From the NCBI GenBank assembly GCA_027943335.1, contig BSBK01000523.1, positions 248,001 to 312,000 of the forward strand: a stretch of 64,000 nt of DNA, given 5' to 3'. The translations under genes were made by a program, and so were the position numbers. The notes beneath the pieces were generated by a model, which was not told the origin of the DNA, searched no databases, and was given only the letters and a program-made list of their open reading frames with translations. Below, piece after piece: positions 24,469 to 37,459 of this stretch; within the stretch, counting starts at the first letter, position 1; each line of letters begins with the position of its first letter. Source of the DNA: Chamaecyparis obtusa. Lineage: Eukaryota; Streptophyta; Pinopsida; Cupressales; Cupressaceae.

Positions 24469-27400
24469 ATCCAAAATGTCCAAGTCAACTGTAGTGGATT
24501 TAACTTTCTTGGCCTTTGTTAGCTCATCCCATGCAGTTACTTCTTCCTCTGATGGTCAATTGAAGTCCTGGACGAGCTGCAGTTGTGCTTTTTTTCTTCC
24601 CCACCTGGCATTTGTAATTGCTTTGACATATGTTACAAACCTGGTGAGATCTATCTCTACCTTAATAGCTTCATCCAGGGTTTTATTGAAGCTCTCCAAA
24701 TCAACATTGTTCCCCTCACCTAAAAATGCCTCCTTCCTAGGCAATAAAAGATCAACATTTGACCTCCACTGATCAAGGCTCTTTATGGCTCCATCCCCAT
24801 TCTTAATGGAAGGGATAAACTTGTTGGAATAGGAGCTGAGCATGGCTATGTTAGCCTCTATCAAATTCACCTTACCCTTAAAAAGTGGTAATATGGCTTT
24901 AATTTTGTCTATCTCCTCACCAACCCTCACAACTATCTCTAGAATATCACTTCCCAAAGATTGAGAAAATTTCAATCTCTCAAAAAGTGGTGCTCTGGTA
25001 GACCAAGTTGCATGATACCCGCTTAAAATTTGTGCATAGCTATCCACTTCTTTCTGTAATTCTGGCAACTTTCCATAAGCATTAAAAACAAGATCAAATT
25101 TATCTTTAATTACATTTATTCTATGTTGTAGAATATCTAACAGGGCCTGTAAGATGGCCTCATTCTTCTCCTCATTTATCATTTCTGTTGCAAGTTCTGT
25201 AGCTAAGCCCCCCTCATGCTCAGTTTGGACCCCTACATCACAGACCTCTGTAAATGCCCTGGAATGATTTTTTAGAGTATTTATTTCATCTTTTAGCTCC
25301 TTCACAGTCTTATCCAGCAAATAATTCTTCTTCAGTTGCCCTTCAAACTTTTTTCTAGTTGCCACATAATCTTTGAATGTCCTGGCTAGCCTATTCTCCA
25401 AGTCCTCAACCACTGCTTTATTCATGGAGGATGCATGGTGTAAGAGATTTTCTATCTCTAATCTTGTAGTGTCTTGCAACCTCCATATTAATTGGCTACC
25501 CTGTGCGGTGTCTGGGATGTCAACCAATCTAGGCTTACTAGATTCTGGGGCCACACACCATACTGCTAGTGTCTTAGTGTCAATATTGAATCTAGAACCC
25601 CTCGTGAGTCCATCAGGGCCAAAAGCTTCATAAGCTACAGCTTTATCTTGCCTCTTGATTTGGTCAATTAGGAATGAGGACTCCAAGTCCCATCCAGGGA
25701 TCAACAACATGCCACTTCTCTTTACAAGATCTCTTGCCTCCTCCACACTTAATGTTTCACTGTTGGGATCATAGGCCTGTAATTTTTCAATCATTTGAAT
25801 AGTTTTTTCCTCTGATTCCCCTAGTTTCAAAGATAGTGTTAATTCATTTTGCTTAACTCTAAAGAGAAAACTTTTAAACTCAATGGACTTGATGAATTCA
25901 TCATCATCTATAAACTCTTTAGCTTGGATGACCCTGTTATCCAATCTAGCTGCAACCAATTCTAACTCATCTATGGCCTTTTATCCCTCATCTACCATTG
26001 ATGTCAAAAATTGTTGTCTTAATTCAGTAAAGTAATGGCTATTACCTGACAGGATTTGTAGTGCCTTTTGCCTTGCCTTTTCTGGTACATTCATCAACTT
26101 TTGTTTCTTTGATGGCCCCTGCTCAGATGTGGATGGCTCAGCTTGTTCTGTTTCTCCCATAAACTCCACATCAGGTTCAACTTCTTCAGGGTTTATTCTA
26201 TCCTCCTCCTTCTCCTCAAGGATGTCTGTCAATTTAGACATAATATCTTTGTAATTCTCTATACACATTTCAATTTTCTTAATGTATTTGAGATCAAGAA
26301 AGAAACTGGGGAAGGTAGGGTCTGCCTTTTTCAATTGTTCCTCTACCCTTACAATATTTTCCCATTTACAGGTTCTCTCTTGATAGGTAACTTTGCTAAA
26401 AATATTTCTAATAACATCCTCCTCTGCCATAGGCTGATTTAGAGCCAAATTGTGATTCCTCATTTCTCTCAATGCTCCTCTAACGAAGTCTTCAGGGTCA
26501 TACATCCTTGCTTTACTAGAGGGAAATCTGAATTGTCTGAGGAATTCATGGATTTGGTCCACAACATCTTTACCTATAGAGAAATCCCCTATTTGGAACC
26601 TCCTTGCCAGAAAGGTTCCCTTATGTCTTTTAGGGCCTAAGTGCTCTCTATCCATCATGATAAGCTGCCACAAGAATTCTACTATTGCCAATCTTTTTGG
26701 GACAAATGTTGGTAGTATGTGTGGAGGTTGAGGGCAAGCATACACTCTTATAAGAGTAAAATTCTATAAAAAAAACATATCACCCCAATTGTGCTTGATG
26801 TCATTCTCATAATTGTCATCGTGAATATTAAATGCTAAGGGTCTAAGCAATTTTCTAACAAGTAAAGGAAATCTATCCCTCGCAATACCTAACATGTTCA
26901 TTACTAGATCCACAAAATCACTAAAAAAAGCAATGGAATTAGAGAAAGGGTAAGTTCTATGCCATAACCTGGTCCATAGCTGAATCAGAATAGTTCCTCC
27001 CTCATTCTCGGTCTCATCGATGAACCCTGGGTTGATGTAGCCAATATTGAAATAGAGGATCAGGTGCATCAGCATGGAGTAGTGATTGAACTTGAAGCTT
27101 TTCAAATCAGTCTTCGCATTCATCAACTCAGAGTGCATTACATTGATTATGTGCCCCACATAATCAAACTCCTTGTTGGTGTACAGATCCTGAACATCTG
27201 TAGCCACGAAAAAAAAATTAGGAGTCACTATCGAACCTCCATCTAGTCCAATAACTTTGTGTAGACCATAGATGGTATTCTGGAAATAGGGAAAGAAAAG
27301 CTCAATATCAAATGAATCTGCAACCCTCTTGGGTAACAACCCTGCCTCTTTATTTTCTCTAGGAATATGCCTCCTCATAACCTTTCCATGGTAGTAATTT

Positions 27401-27879
27401 CTTTGTCTATTAAATAGGGCCTCCTCTCCTGCTAGGTCAATATCCATGCTCATAGGTCCCTAAAGGTCGAAAGCTTGAGTAAAAGATGCTCTATCTAACA
27501 TGCAAAGTATAGACTTGTCATGCTTGTGGAAAGCTTGTGTCACTGGATTTTATGCTTGAATTAGCACTTTCATGAGGTCTACATCCAAAAATACCTCAGG
27601 TACTATCAACTTTCCAAGTTCCTGTCCCATGGGTTTGAAACAGGAGGGCCTCTAATTCTATTGTTATAGAAAAACATGAAGAGCTCATACCCAGTTGTGT
27701 TTGGGCATTCAGCATCCCTGCAGAACGCATAAGGGTCCCTCCGTTGATTGCAAATTTGAGGATCCAGGAAATAGTTTCATCCATTCTTCAGCGTATATGT
27801 TTGGCCTCTTTGTTCTTGAATGCATAATGGCACTCTTTTCTGATACTACAACAACATCAGAAGATCCTTGTTCTACCAT
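24469..27879 (-). pseudogene. unassigned large coiled-coil protein, copy B
   Basis: This is the better-preserved copy. From 27,453 to 24,469 a single frame of about 995 codons is broken by only three stops (near 26,763, 25,980 and 24,556). The N-terminus (ATG at 27,879) is readable but frameshifted. Blocks shared with copy A are KLIVPEVFLDVDLM, MLMHLILYFNIGY, ILIQLWTRLW, RVYACPQPPHILPTFVP, FIKSIEFKSFLFRVKQNEL, MLLIPGWDLESS and QWRSNVDLLLPRK, plus a shared end (PSEEEVTAWDEL). A strongly acidic linker (EEKEEDRINPEEVEPDVEF) separates the folded N-terminal half from a long helical, coiled-coil-like C-terminal half. There is no signal peptide, membrane segment, protease, RT or integrase motif. I cannot assign a family or function. 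Confidence 0.75.
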
Positions 27880-27899
27880 TCTTTTAAGTACTAAACTCT

Positions 27900-28330
27900 A
27901 GGGTTGCTCTTCGACTCTAGAAATTATGGATGCTCTGAAGTGTGAACTGTATTTAATAACTAACAAGTAACAAGCAACTCACAAGTACAACCAGTGTACC
28001 AGCCACCAGGCCACCTACTATATTAAAAATTAAAATCTCAATGTCTCATCAAGCACAATCACACACACATGAAATTAGTAATTACCTTTTTTAGAAAAGT
28101 GTCACTGTCAACAGTACATCTAAGTTTCTAAGTTTCTAACCCTAGGTCCCTAATACCCTATCTCAATTGTGCTAAATTTCTACCTACAAATCAGGGGCCT
28201 TGGCCCTTAGCCATTTGAATTTGAAATCCGAAAACTTTGAGACTTGTGAAATCACGCAACACCTTTTCAAAACTTTAGGACTGTTAAACTAACCAGAAAA
28301 ATGAAACCTTGAGATGTTACGACACAGCCT
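27900..28330. other. 5' flank of copy B; nothing recognised
   Basis: This is AT-rich sequence between the start of copy B and the satellite. TATTTAATA occurs near 27,952 and could act as a minus-strand TATA-like element only if read in the other direction. No LTR boundary was identified. Confidence 0.4.
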
Positions 28331-28419
28331 GGCATGCCGCATGCGGCATGAATGATGACACTTGTACTTCCGACTTTCCACATGGCATGCAACTTAGTCT
28401 CCGTCAGATCGTCTCTCAC

Positions 28420-29200
28420 TTTTCAACCCCTTAAGAAGTTACACAACAACCATGCGTTACTTCGGAACACCTAACCATCATAATAAATTAACCGTTGAGA
28501 AGCTACAAAATAGCCAGGTGTAACTTTGGAACCATCATAATAAATTAAAGTTTTAAATGTTGAGAAGCTACGAAACAGGCAGGCGTAACTTCGAAAGTGG
28601 AACCATCATAATAAATTAAATTTTTAAACATTGAGAAGCTACGAAACAGGCAAGCGTAACTTCAGAACACATCACCATCATATTAAATTCACCATTGAGA
28701 AGTTACGCAACAACCAAGTGTTACTTTAGAACCCCTAACCATCATAATAAATTAACTGTTGAGAAGCTACGAAACAGCCAAGCGTAACTTCAGAACCATC
28801 ATAATAAATTAAAGTTTTAAACATTGAGAAGCTATGAAATAGCCAGGTGTAACTTTGGAACCATCATAATAAATTAAAGTTTTAAATGTTGAGAAGCTAT
28901 GAAATAGGCAAGCGTAACTTCGGAACCATCATAATAAATTAAAGTTTTAAACATTGAGAAGCTACGAAACAGGCAGGCATAACTTTGGAACACATCACCA
29001 TCATATTAAATTAAATGTTGAGAAGTTACAAAACAACCAAGTGTTACTTCGGAACCCCTAACCATCATAATAAATTAACCGTTGAGAAGTTACGAAACAA
29101 CCAGGTGTAACTTCGGAACTATCATAATAAATTAAAGTTTTAAACGTTAAGAAGCTACGAAACAAGTAGGTGTAACTTTGGAACCAGTAACACTATTTGA
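28420..29200. repeat. 65-bp satellite with hairpin units and 323-bp higher-order period
   Basis: About twelve units of 64-72 bases are present. Each begins GTTGAGAAGCTACGAAACA, continues GCAGGCGTAACTTCGGAAC, and ends CATCATAATAAATTAA. Within a unit, GAAGTTACG and CGTAACTTC are complementary and about 13 bases apart, so each unit can form a small hairpin. Variants marked ACACATCACCATCATATTAA start at about 28,630 and 28,953, and variants marked CCCCTAACC at 28,694 and 29,017. Both pairs are 323 bases apart, which gives a five-unit higher-order repeat. Confidence 0.9.
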
Positions 29201-29563
29201 AAAAGAGTCATCTGACTTCTCATTGTTTCATTTGTATACTACTATACAATATTACAAATTTACAAACTACATTGTACAATATTACAAATTTACAGACTAC
29301 AGTACTACTATTTAATTCAAAAACTGGTATATAATATATTATATACATAATACTTATTACTAGTAACTTAAACTGATTCACTGATTCAACATTTCACTGA
29401 AGTTCTGAATGGCTGTGGACAAACCATTTTCAAAACCAAAATGAAAACTACATTCAATTATTTCATATTTACAAATTACAACTTACAAGTAACTACTAAC
29501 AATTAACAAAAAAATTTGTAACGGTAAGATCCACATTGCACAAAGAAAAAAAGATTAGTCAGA

Positions 29564-29863
29564 TTAGTCGATGTGCAAAGAAAAAAATAACGGGATCATC
29601 TGATTCATCTCCTCCTGGAATGCCTCCTGGTCAAAGCCATGATCGTAAAAAATGGTGCGCATCTCCGCCTTGTCATGTTCTACTTCAAGTTCGAACATGT
29701 CACTCAGGTAACCGACATAACTAGTAGCATGATGATGATCCCTTGCTGCAGACATTAGATGACTGAGGACATCCTATTGAATCTCCTCCTCCATATCCAA
29801 AGTTGGTTGGATAACAGGTTCTGGGTTCTCATTTGATGATCCCTCAACTACTGGAAGACCCAT
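29564..29863 (-). pseudogene. unassigned short ORF with one stop
   Basis: From ATG at 29,863 (MGLPVVEGSSNENPEP) the frame runs 100 codons, with one TAG after DMEEEIQ, to a stop at 29,564. The product is acidic, with HDKAEMRTIFYDHGFDQEAF near the end. Its composition is more gene-like than the chance frames nearby. I recognise no family. It lies inside the motif-rich stretch attributed to the hAT-like element and could be a scrap of a second ORF. Confidence 0.35.
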
Positions 29864-30089
29864 TCTGTGAAAGCGCTGAGAAAATACAAATAATAACCAA
29901 CTTGTCATCCAAATTTAGAAATTTAGAAAGCTCCTATGCTCTGCAATTCCACTACCGAGGAGTATATAAATAAAATAATCACCAACTTGCCAACCGCAAT
30001 AAATTTTGAAGGAATGTTTCATGTCAAGTGGTAATCAAGATGAAATTAATGAATATTGGTAAAGAAAAATTGCAGACATTGTAATGTCC

Positions 30090-30700
30090 TGCGTAACTTG
30101 GCTCCGAAGTCAAAAAGAAGAATAATAAATGTTGAATCACAACTCATATCTCCTAAAATTATCCTTTTTAATGTCTAATCAAAATCTTGGCCTGGATAAT
30201 GGATAATTGTACCACTCAAGTTACGTAAACTGTCGGCTTTGCCTCGGAACCACCATATCCCAGCTGCGATTTTAAATTTTGAAATGACAACTTGATAGCC
30301 GCATTAAACTTTCACGTAATGTGACTTGGCTCTGAAAAGAAAGATAATGAATGTTTACGATTCATAGCTAAGATTTTGTACAAATTTAATTAACCTTTTC
30401 TTACATCTAATCAAAATCTTGTCGTCGTTAAGTCTCATTAATTGTACTTCAGTGATCAATGTCACTCCAACTTTGTGGCTAAGTTACGCAGACTACCAAC
30501 GTGGCCTTGAAACCCCCATATCTTACCTATGATCATAACTTTCGAAGCCATGTACACTTTCAACCTATCCTTTGCGTATCTTTGTGGCCTTCAATTGCAA
30601 CCTACCAGCATAACCGTCGAAGTCATGCACGTCATCAACCTGACCATTACATATCTTCATAACTGTCAGCATTGACCCTCCTTTTACCTTGCCAAAACTA
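30090..30700. repeat. loose CTTCGGAAC/GTAACTTGG motif region
   Basis: The region contains GCGTAACTTGGCTCCGAAG, GCCTCGGAACC, GTGACTTGGCTCTGA, TAAGTTACGCAG and GTCGAAGTCATGCACG, irregularly spaced. These are the same words as in the satellite at 28.4-29.2 kb and the cluster at 16.2-16.4 kb. No gene is visible. Confidence 0.5.
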
Positions 30701-30729
30701 CGCACACGCCACACTGTTACCTATCACCA

Positions 30730-30912
30730 CAACTATTCACCAATTTATATTTTTAATAATATAAATACTCTTTTATATTCGCCAATTTATATTTATTATA
30801 ATATAAATACTATTTTCTATTCGCCAATGTATTTTTTTTATAATATAAATACTGTTTTATATTCGCCAATTTATATTTTTGTAGTTATAAATAATATTTT
30901 ATATTCACCAAG
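30730..30912 (+). repeat. 48-bp AT-rich minisatellite
   Basis: Four units of about 46-48 bases, each starting TATTCGCCAATTTATATTT and ending ATAAATACTNTTTTA, are followed by a degenerate fifth. The 75-codon open frame across it (repeated YSPIYIF) is a by-product of the repeat. The TTCGCCAA word also occurs in the 5' flank of the hAT-like gene. Confidence 0.9.
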
Positions 30913-31039
30913 ATAGTTCCACCTACTTTCAAGGAACATCAATGATTCACCAATTGAGATTATTTTTTTTCTTTGAAAAGAAAATAATTTCGCCAAAAAA
31001 AAGAATTTCACCTTCTCACTTTCACCACTTTTTTACACC

Positions 31040-31497
<458 letters not shown>

Positions 31498-31599
31498 AGC
31501 AGATGGATTTCTAGAGCCCAAGGGAGTCTGGAAAATAGAACGAGAAGGGGCCCGCTAGCAACAAGCAGTAGAATGAGTGTGGACACCTGAAGATAAATA

Positions 31600-32111
31600 T
31601 CAGATAGGGGAAAAGTACCTGCAACAATAGAGGCAATAGCTGTAGATATAGATGAGGATATCCCAAAAATCCCTAATATAATAAATACCATAAAGAAAAA
31701 ACTAAAAAGAGCCATGCATAAATTATTACTATTTTAGAAGATGCAAATCCAAATGAGGAGATGCTGAAGAGGACAGATAAATTGATGGCGCGAGCACGTT
31801 GTTTTGAAGTAAGCAGTAATGAATCTTTAGTTATAACAAAAGTTCAATAAAGGTTTATATTTTATACTCTTTTATGTCGTGAACTAAAATATGTATGTGT
31901 TCTTGTTACAGGATTTTTTGCTTGCTCAATTACTTGGTCATGGACATCACTGTGAGGCCGGTAGTAGCATCATGCAAAATAGTAATAATTTCGGCATTGA
32001 CTCTTTTTAGTTTTTTCTTCACTGTATTTATTATATTAGGGATTTCTGGGATATCCTCATTTGTATCTACAGCTATTGCCTCTGTTGTTGCAAGTGCTTT
32101 TCCCCTATCTC
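31600..32111. repeat. inverted repeat, arms about 115 bp
   Basis: The minus-strand sequence of 31,600-31,716 recurs on the plus strand at 31,996-32,111, with a loop of about 280 bases. Both encode the same hydrophobic run (FFFTVFIILGISGISS, then STAIASVVA), so the translations of the arms are mutual copies. Whether it derives from a real membrane-protein exon is unknown. Confidence 0.8.
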
Positions 32112-34380
32112 AAACATCAAATTGTGACAAAAATATCAGTAAAACTATCATAATATTGAATTATGTTGTGTATTACTATTGAATTATATGTCATGTTATT
32201 GAATATTGTTATGTGTTAATGAATTCTTGATTAGTGTTGTGTATCAATGAATGTTATATCATATTAATGAATGTTATGTGATTGTATTGATTGAATGTTA
32301 TTGTTCATAAATCAATGAATGAAGTGTGTAATTAGATGTTAATGGGGAATTTAGATTGATGTTAGGGGGAGGGGGGTGAGGCCAGATGAGCTTCTACCTT
32401 CATGTGGTTGGCCTTGTTAAGTAGAGAATATTAAAGTATTCTTGAAACCAAGTGAATCTCAAACTAACATACCTTCATTATTTAATCAATTTCATTCATT
32501 CTAGGTCTTTTCTCATAAGTGCATTTTGAATGTGTCATTGTCAGGAAACTATCAAATAAAAAACTAGAAGGGCCAATATTCAACTTCTCATTGTCATTGT
32601 CTGGCATGATTCGACATCATTTTGTGTAAGTATTATCATATTGAATGCGTCAACCTCTCTTGGCCTAATGTGGATTATTTCATTGGTTTGTGTTTTTGAG
32701 TAGGTGAAGTGTTAAATTAGTTCTTATCTTCTATTCTTAATTCATTCAAACTACAGGAGGTCCTGACAGATATACTCAACATAGAATTGACTGATGATCT
32801 AGGCAATTGAACACACTGACTCTTTGGCTTGAGAGAAAGAGTTGGGTAATGTTGTTTCTGGAGACCTGTGTAATTGTCCTTGGTGGCCTCTCTTTTTTTA
32901 ACAAGTTATTATAGATAATGTCTTCGATGAAGGAATTGATGTACCACATGTAAACCAAAATCCATGCTTAATGCCATTTTGTGCATTTCCTGAGTCATGT
33001 TGTTCTGAGCTATGCTGAATGAAAGGGATTTATTTGTAGCTATTCTATTTCTAGCATCATGCATCAATCTGTAAAATGGGTCACACTAGAAGAAAGCCAT
33101 AATTAACAAAGAATACAACTGCTCAGATATCAGTTGGATCTATAAGTAGCATAGATATTCTATAGCTAATAGCCTAATACACCCACGTGAATAAATTTAC
33201 TTGTTGTCCCCTTAGGATTTACTTAAGCAAACAGTCCTTATGTGCTAAAAAATTAGTTGTTTTAGTGCTGAAATTGTAGATGATTGTATGCATGAATTCA
33301 ATGACAAGAACTGAACATTAAGAAATAGAGAAATAACACAAGATAATACTGTAGAGAAGCGCAATGTGGTGAAAACTCTTGTACAGCAAGGTTGTACCTT
33401 CCCTTGACACTGTCTCCTTGTGAAGTTACAAGCTTAATGCCCTTCCCAGCCGTTCAAGGACACCAATCAACAAGTACCAAAAGGTATAAACATAATTTTT
33501 ACCATAATTCACCAATCAACAATATCTCCCATTCATATACTTAACTACTTCAAATGTAGAATTAATGCAATACTATAATCAACTTTACACTTGATCAAAA
33601 TTTAAAAACATTGGGTTACAATAATCAAGAAATTTTGAATGCTTCTTTGTTTAATTCCTTACAAATGATGATAATGTCAAAAGGCCTACTTCCTCAAATA
33701 ATGTCTTTAATGCACTCAAAGTGCTAAAATATTGTCTAACCAAGCAGATGATTTGGATATTGTTCACTTTATGGTTTTGACTAAAATCACAAAATATGGA
33801 GTTACACTAATCAAGGAGAAGATTTAAATGCCTATCTATTTAGGTCTTTGCAAATGATGAATGCAGCTAAGTATCCAGCACCTAGTGAAGGGTGGCTAAT
33901 CCAAGAAGCTAGGCATGCACAATGATGATCTCTTAAAGAAGAATTACAACTCTGAATAACAGCATTCCATTTCTTCATTGGTCAAATCTATTGCAATCTT
34001 TTTAATGATGGTTCTCTTTATGATGTTTGTAATTTTTTGGATTTTCATTTGACCATCCTCTATGGTTATTAATTGACTTATCTTGTGCACATTGTTGCTC
34101 ATCCAATGCCCTGGTGTGCCAAATGTTTAGTTGGATTCCACAAACATTGTAATTAAATTTTGTCATTGTTTCTCTAGTAAATCTATTTGTGTCCATTGAG
34201 TCCTATTATTCCCTTGAAGGTTTTATTGGGTAATATAAGTTGTGGAACTTTGTTGGTTGACTTTGTTTTTGAAATGGTGTAGGAACTATTTGAAACATGG
34301 GCATTGCTCTTGGAAGGGTTTACATTTCTTATAAGTTTTTTTGTAACTTTTAAGCTCTATGATAATGCTTGTCATCCTTA
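32112..34380. other. mosaic spacer; repeats but no recognised gene
   Basis: Low-complexity GAATGTTAT/AATGAAT words fill 32,160-32,330. The dispersed repeat shared with 11,870 lies at 32,380-32,465. A loose internal duplication pairs 33,603-33,675 (GGGTTACAATAATCAAG) with 33,800-33,860 (GAGTTACACTAATCAAG). No coding similarity was found. Confidence 0.45.
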
Positions 34381-34388
34381 TATGGCAG

Positions 34389-34463
34389 GCAAATGAATCC
34401 AAGAAGGAAGCTTTTAGGAAATATTTGGAGTCAAGCGACGTGCTTAATACCCTCAAGAAAGGT
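34389..34463 (+). pseudogene. exon fragment of a MYCBP-like (c-Myc-binding protein) gene
   Basis: After a TATATGGCAG splice-acceptor-like sequence, the 25 codons read ANESKKEAFRKYLESSDVLN and end TLKKG. Plant c-Myc-binding-protein homologues carry a KKEAFRKYLESSGVLD.LTKVL block close to the N-terminus. The next exon (VALYEQND.. in the family) was not found, and the frame runs into stops. The retained splice site indicates capture from genomic DNA, not a retrocopy. Confidence 0.65.
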
Positions 34464-34479
34464 CTCCATGATTTCTATT

Positions 34480-35630
34480 TTTGTACTTGTATTGAACAAT
34501 GAATGCAAGGCTAACATTTTTCTTAGGCTTGTTATAGAATTCATTAGTTTCTTATGAGAACAACCATTTAAATCATAAAGAAGCTAAACCTTATGTTTTC
34601 TTTGAGAAGTTCTAGATGGCTATCTTTTTGGGCTAAATCAAATCTACTTTTTTTTGTTACAATTCTTGTTGCTTTGTATGAGGAGAATCATAAACCCTCG
34701 GTGGCAATTGAGTAACCTTTTGAATCAAATATTTTCTTTCATTATAACAAATTGTGTATTTATCTACATAGATGAAATTGTGGCAGCAAAATAATTTATT
34801 ATAAGAATGCATGGATAGCACATAGTTGTGGAAATTTGCAAAAAAAGTGTGATTAATTGGCATTCAGCCTGGACACCAATTTGTTCATTTAAAATATTGT
34901 GATTTTTTAGTTTAATTGGTTAACCCAACTATTGATCCCCTTTTTAGTGATTTCATTAGAAAAATCCATTTTTTAAGATAAAAACATGATTTTTTGGTAA
35001 ATTTTTTAATGGTTTATGGGCTTTTTTTCTCGTTTGTGGCATTCTTTTTGTTCTAAGTTTTCCTAATCCTTACCCATTTTTTTCCTAATTAATTGAAAAA
35101 AATACACCGATCTCACTTTATTTTAGAGATTACACAATCCACATTTTTGCCAAGAGATGTGAATCCTCCTTTGCTCCATGAAGGGACATCAAATGAAACT
35201 AGTGCTTCTTATTCAAAGTATTATCTCTGAGCGAGAAGCTAGCTTAAGTTGATAAAAATACCTCATGCCTCTAATGCCTCCAACCTCCAATATTAACCTG
35301 TTATACTTTATTAATTTGATGTTGCATTAGACTCTTTGAGAGAAAACGTCCAAAATATCTATTAGGTATAACATGGATAGCTTCATGAACACAAATGTTA
35401 TGTGAAGCAGCCATATGTAAAGGTAAAATTTTGAGTATCAATACCCTCAAAATAAAACATCTCTGGTCTTATAAACTTTGAATTTGCAAAATAAATTCTC
35501 CTTGAGACATACTTCTCTAACTTATTACATCTAATTTAGAACAAGTACCCTAAAAAATTTCATAGGCCCATACAAGACACCCACCAAAATATAGACCATC
35601 AATTTATAGAACCCTTGCAAGATATCCCAA
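34480..35630. other. spacer, nothing recognised
   Basis: This is AT-rich sequence between the MYCBP-like and NOG1-like fragments. No similarity to known coding sequence was found. Confidence 0.4.
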
Positions 35631-35659
35631 GGAATGATAGGTAGTGAAAACCAGATAGA

Positions 35660-35990
35660 TAGAAAAAAGAACATAACCATATGTTGCCTCACCTGTTTGA
35701 GGTAAGCCAAACTCGGTCCAATTCTCTTAACAATGGTACATATCCATCCAAGTGCAGCAACCTTCAAAGATTTGCAACGGTAAAGAGAATCCCCATATTT
35801 TATCAGCCTATCATAGTCTTTGGCCACTTTGGCAATGAGATTGCGAGCAATATTGATCTCGCCAAGGGCCAACTTGTACTGACTTTATCATATAAAACAT
35901 TTAGTAGATCTTCATAAAATGGATGCACATCATCTTGGTAGGGGAAACCATCTTGGAAAATCTCCATAAAATGGATGCACACCATTCCTA
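35660..35990 (-). pseudogene. NOG1-like N-terminal fragment
   Basis: On the minus strand it reads FPYQDDVHPFYEDLLNVLYD. After a one-base shift it continues [40 protein letters not shown] and [15 protein letters not shown]. These correspond to the N-terminal domain of NOG1, before the GTPase domain. After QRQHM-like sequence the DNA reads ATG|GTTATG and similarity stops, as at an intron donor, so the source was probably genomic. A short duplication of the VHPFY block lies at the start (35,960-35,985). Only about 100 residues of a protein of more than 600 are present. It is the opposite end of NOG1 from the 10.2-kb fragment. Confidence 0.82.
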
Positions 35991-36299
35991 TCAGTTGAAC
36001 TAGACTTTCTTTGTTGTAGAATTGATTTAGTATATAATATTTTCTAGCAGGAATTTTTTTTTAAAAGAAAGGTTTTCGTAGAATTATCTACCACTTGAGA
36101 AAAAGTTTCCATAGCTAAGTTTCCATAGCCATAGCCAAATTGAATAGCATTGGCTATTTTTCAGTGGAATGTCCCTGCTAGAACAAACACATTTGTCACT
36201 TCATTAAGATGACAATTGTGTACTTACTAAGTTTCCTAACTGTATAAGTCATTGTCATCTTTATTATCTATTGTAGATAATAGATCTGAAGTAGCAACA

Positions 36300-36525
36300 A
36301 GTCTATCTGGAAATCAAAATTCAGAACCAAAGCCTCAAGATTGTTGTAGTGTTTGTGCAAAGGCTTGATACTTCTGAATATCAGCATCACTAACACTTTT
36401 TGGGCATATTTCATTGACTCCTCAAAATGAGCAGCCTTTATTTAAGCTACCTCATCACTATCATCCTCATTCATTGCCTCAGTGTTCTCACTTCTTTTTC
36501 TTTCACGTTCAATATCCTATAAAAG
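36300..36525 (-). pseudogene. CDC48-like C-terminal exon fragment
   Basis: The minus strand has a TTTTATAG acceptor followed by DIERERKRSENTEAMNEDDS, DEVA, a TAG, IKAAHFEESMKYAQK and, after a frameshift, the AFAQTLQQS.GFGSEF end of CDC48. The preceding intron, about 150 bases, is kept between this exon and the D2 piece that ends NIEK|GTGAG near 36,680. Order and spacing here agree with the parent gene. Confidence 0.85.
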
Positions 36526-36679
36526 TGCAAAGGAAAGAGAACATGACAAATTGAAATAATAAGATACAAGTTGAGGAAAATTGAATCAAAAAATGTAAAA
36601 TTCTAACAAACCAGTTCCAAAAAAACCATTAAGAAATTCATATCCAAATCTAGTTTGCAAAAGCCATCGCAATTGAAAC

Positions 36680-37395
<716 letters not shown>

Positions 37396-37459
37396 CAGTC
37401 TGGAAAACAGAACGAGCAGGGACCCACTGGAAAAAAGCAACAGAATGAGTGTGGACACC

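Noticed and set aside
24428..24772. 114-codon plus-strand frame
   Set aside because: It is antisense to the C-terminus of copy B, which is supported by homology to copy A.
27884..29200. A CRISPR array, suggested by the regular 65-bp repeats
   Set aside because: The units are contiguous tandem copies without unique spacers, in a plant nuclear context.
30689..30916. 75-codon frame with repeated YSPIYIF
   Set aside because: It is produced by the 48-bp minisatellite, whose unit is a multiple of three in several copies.
33297..33480. Possible LTR remnant near GAGAAATAACACAAGATAAT
   Set aside because: There is no partner copy, primer site or polypurine tract nearby.
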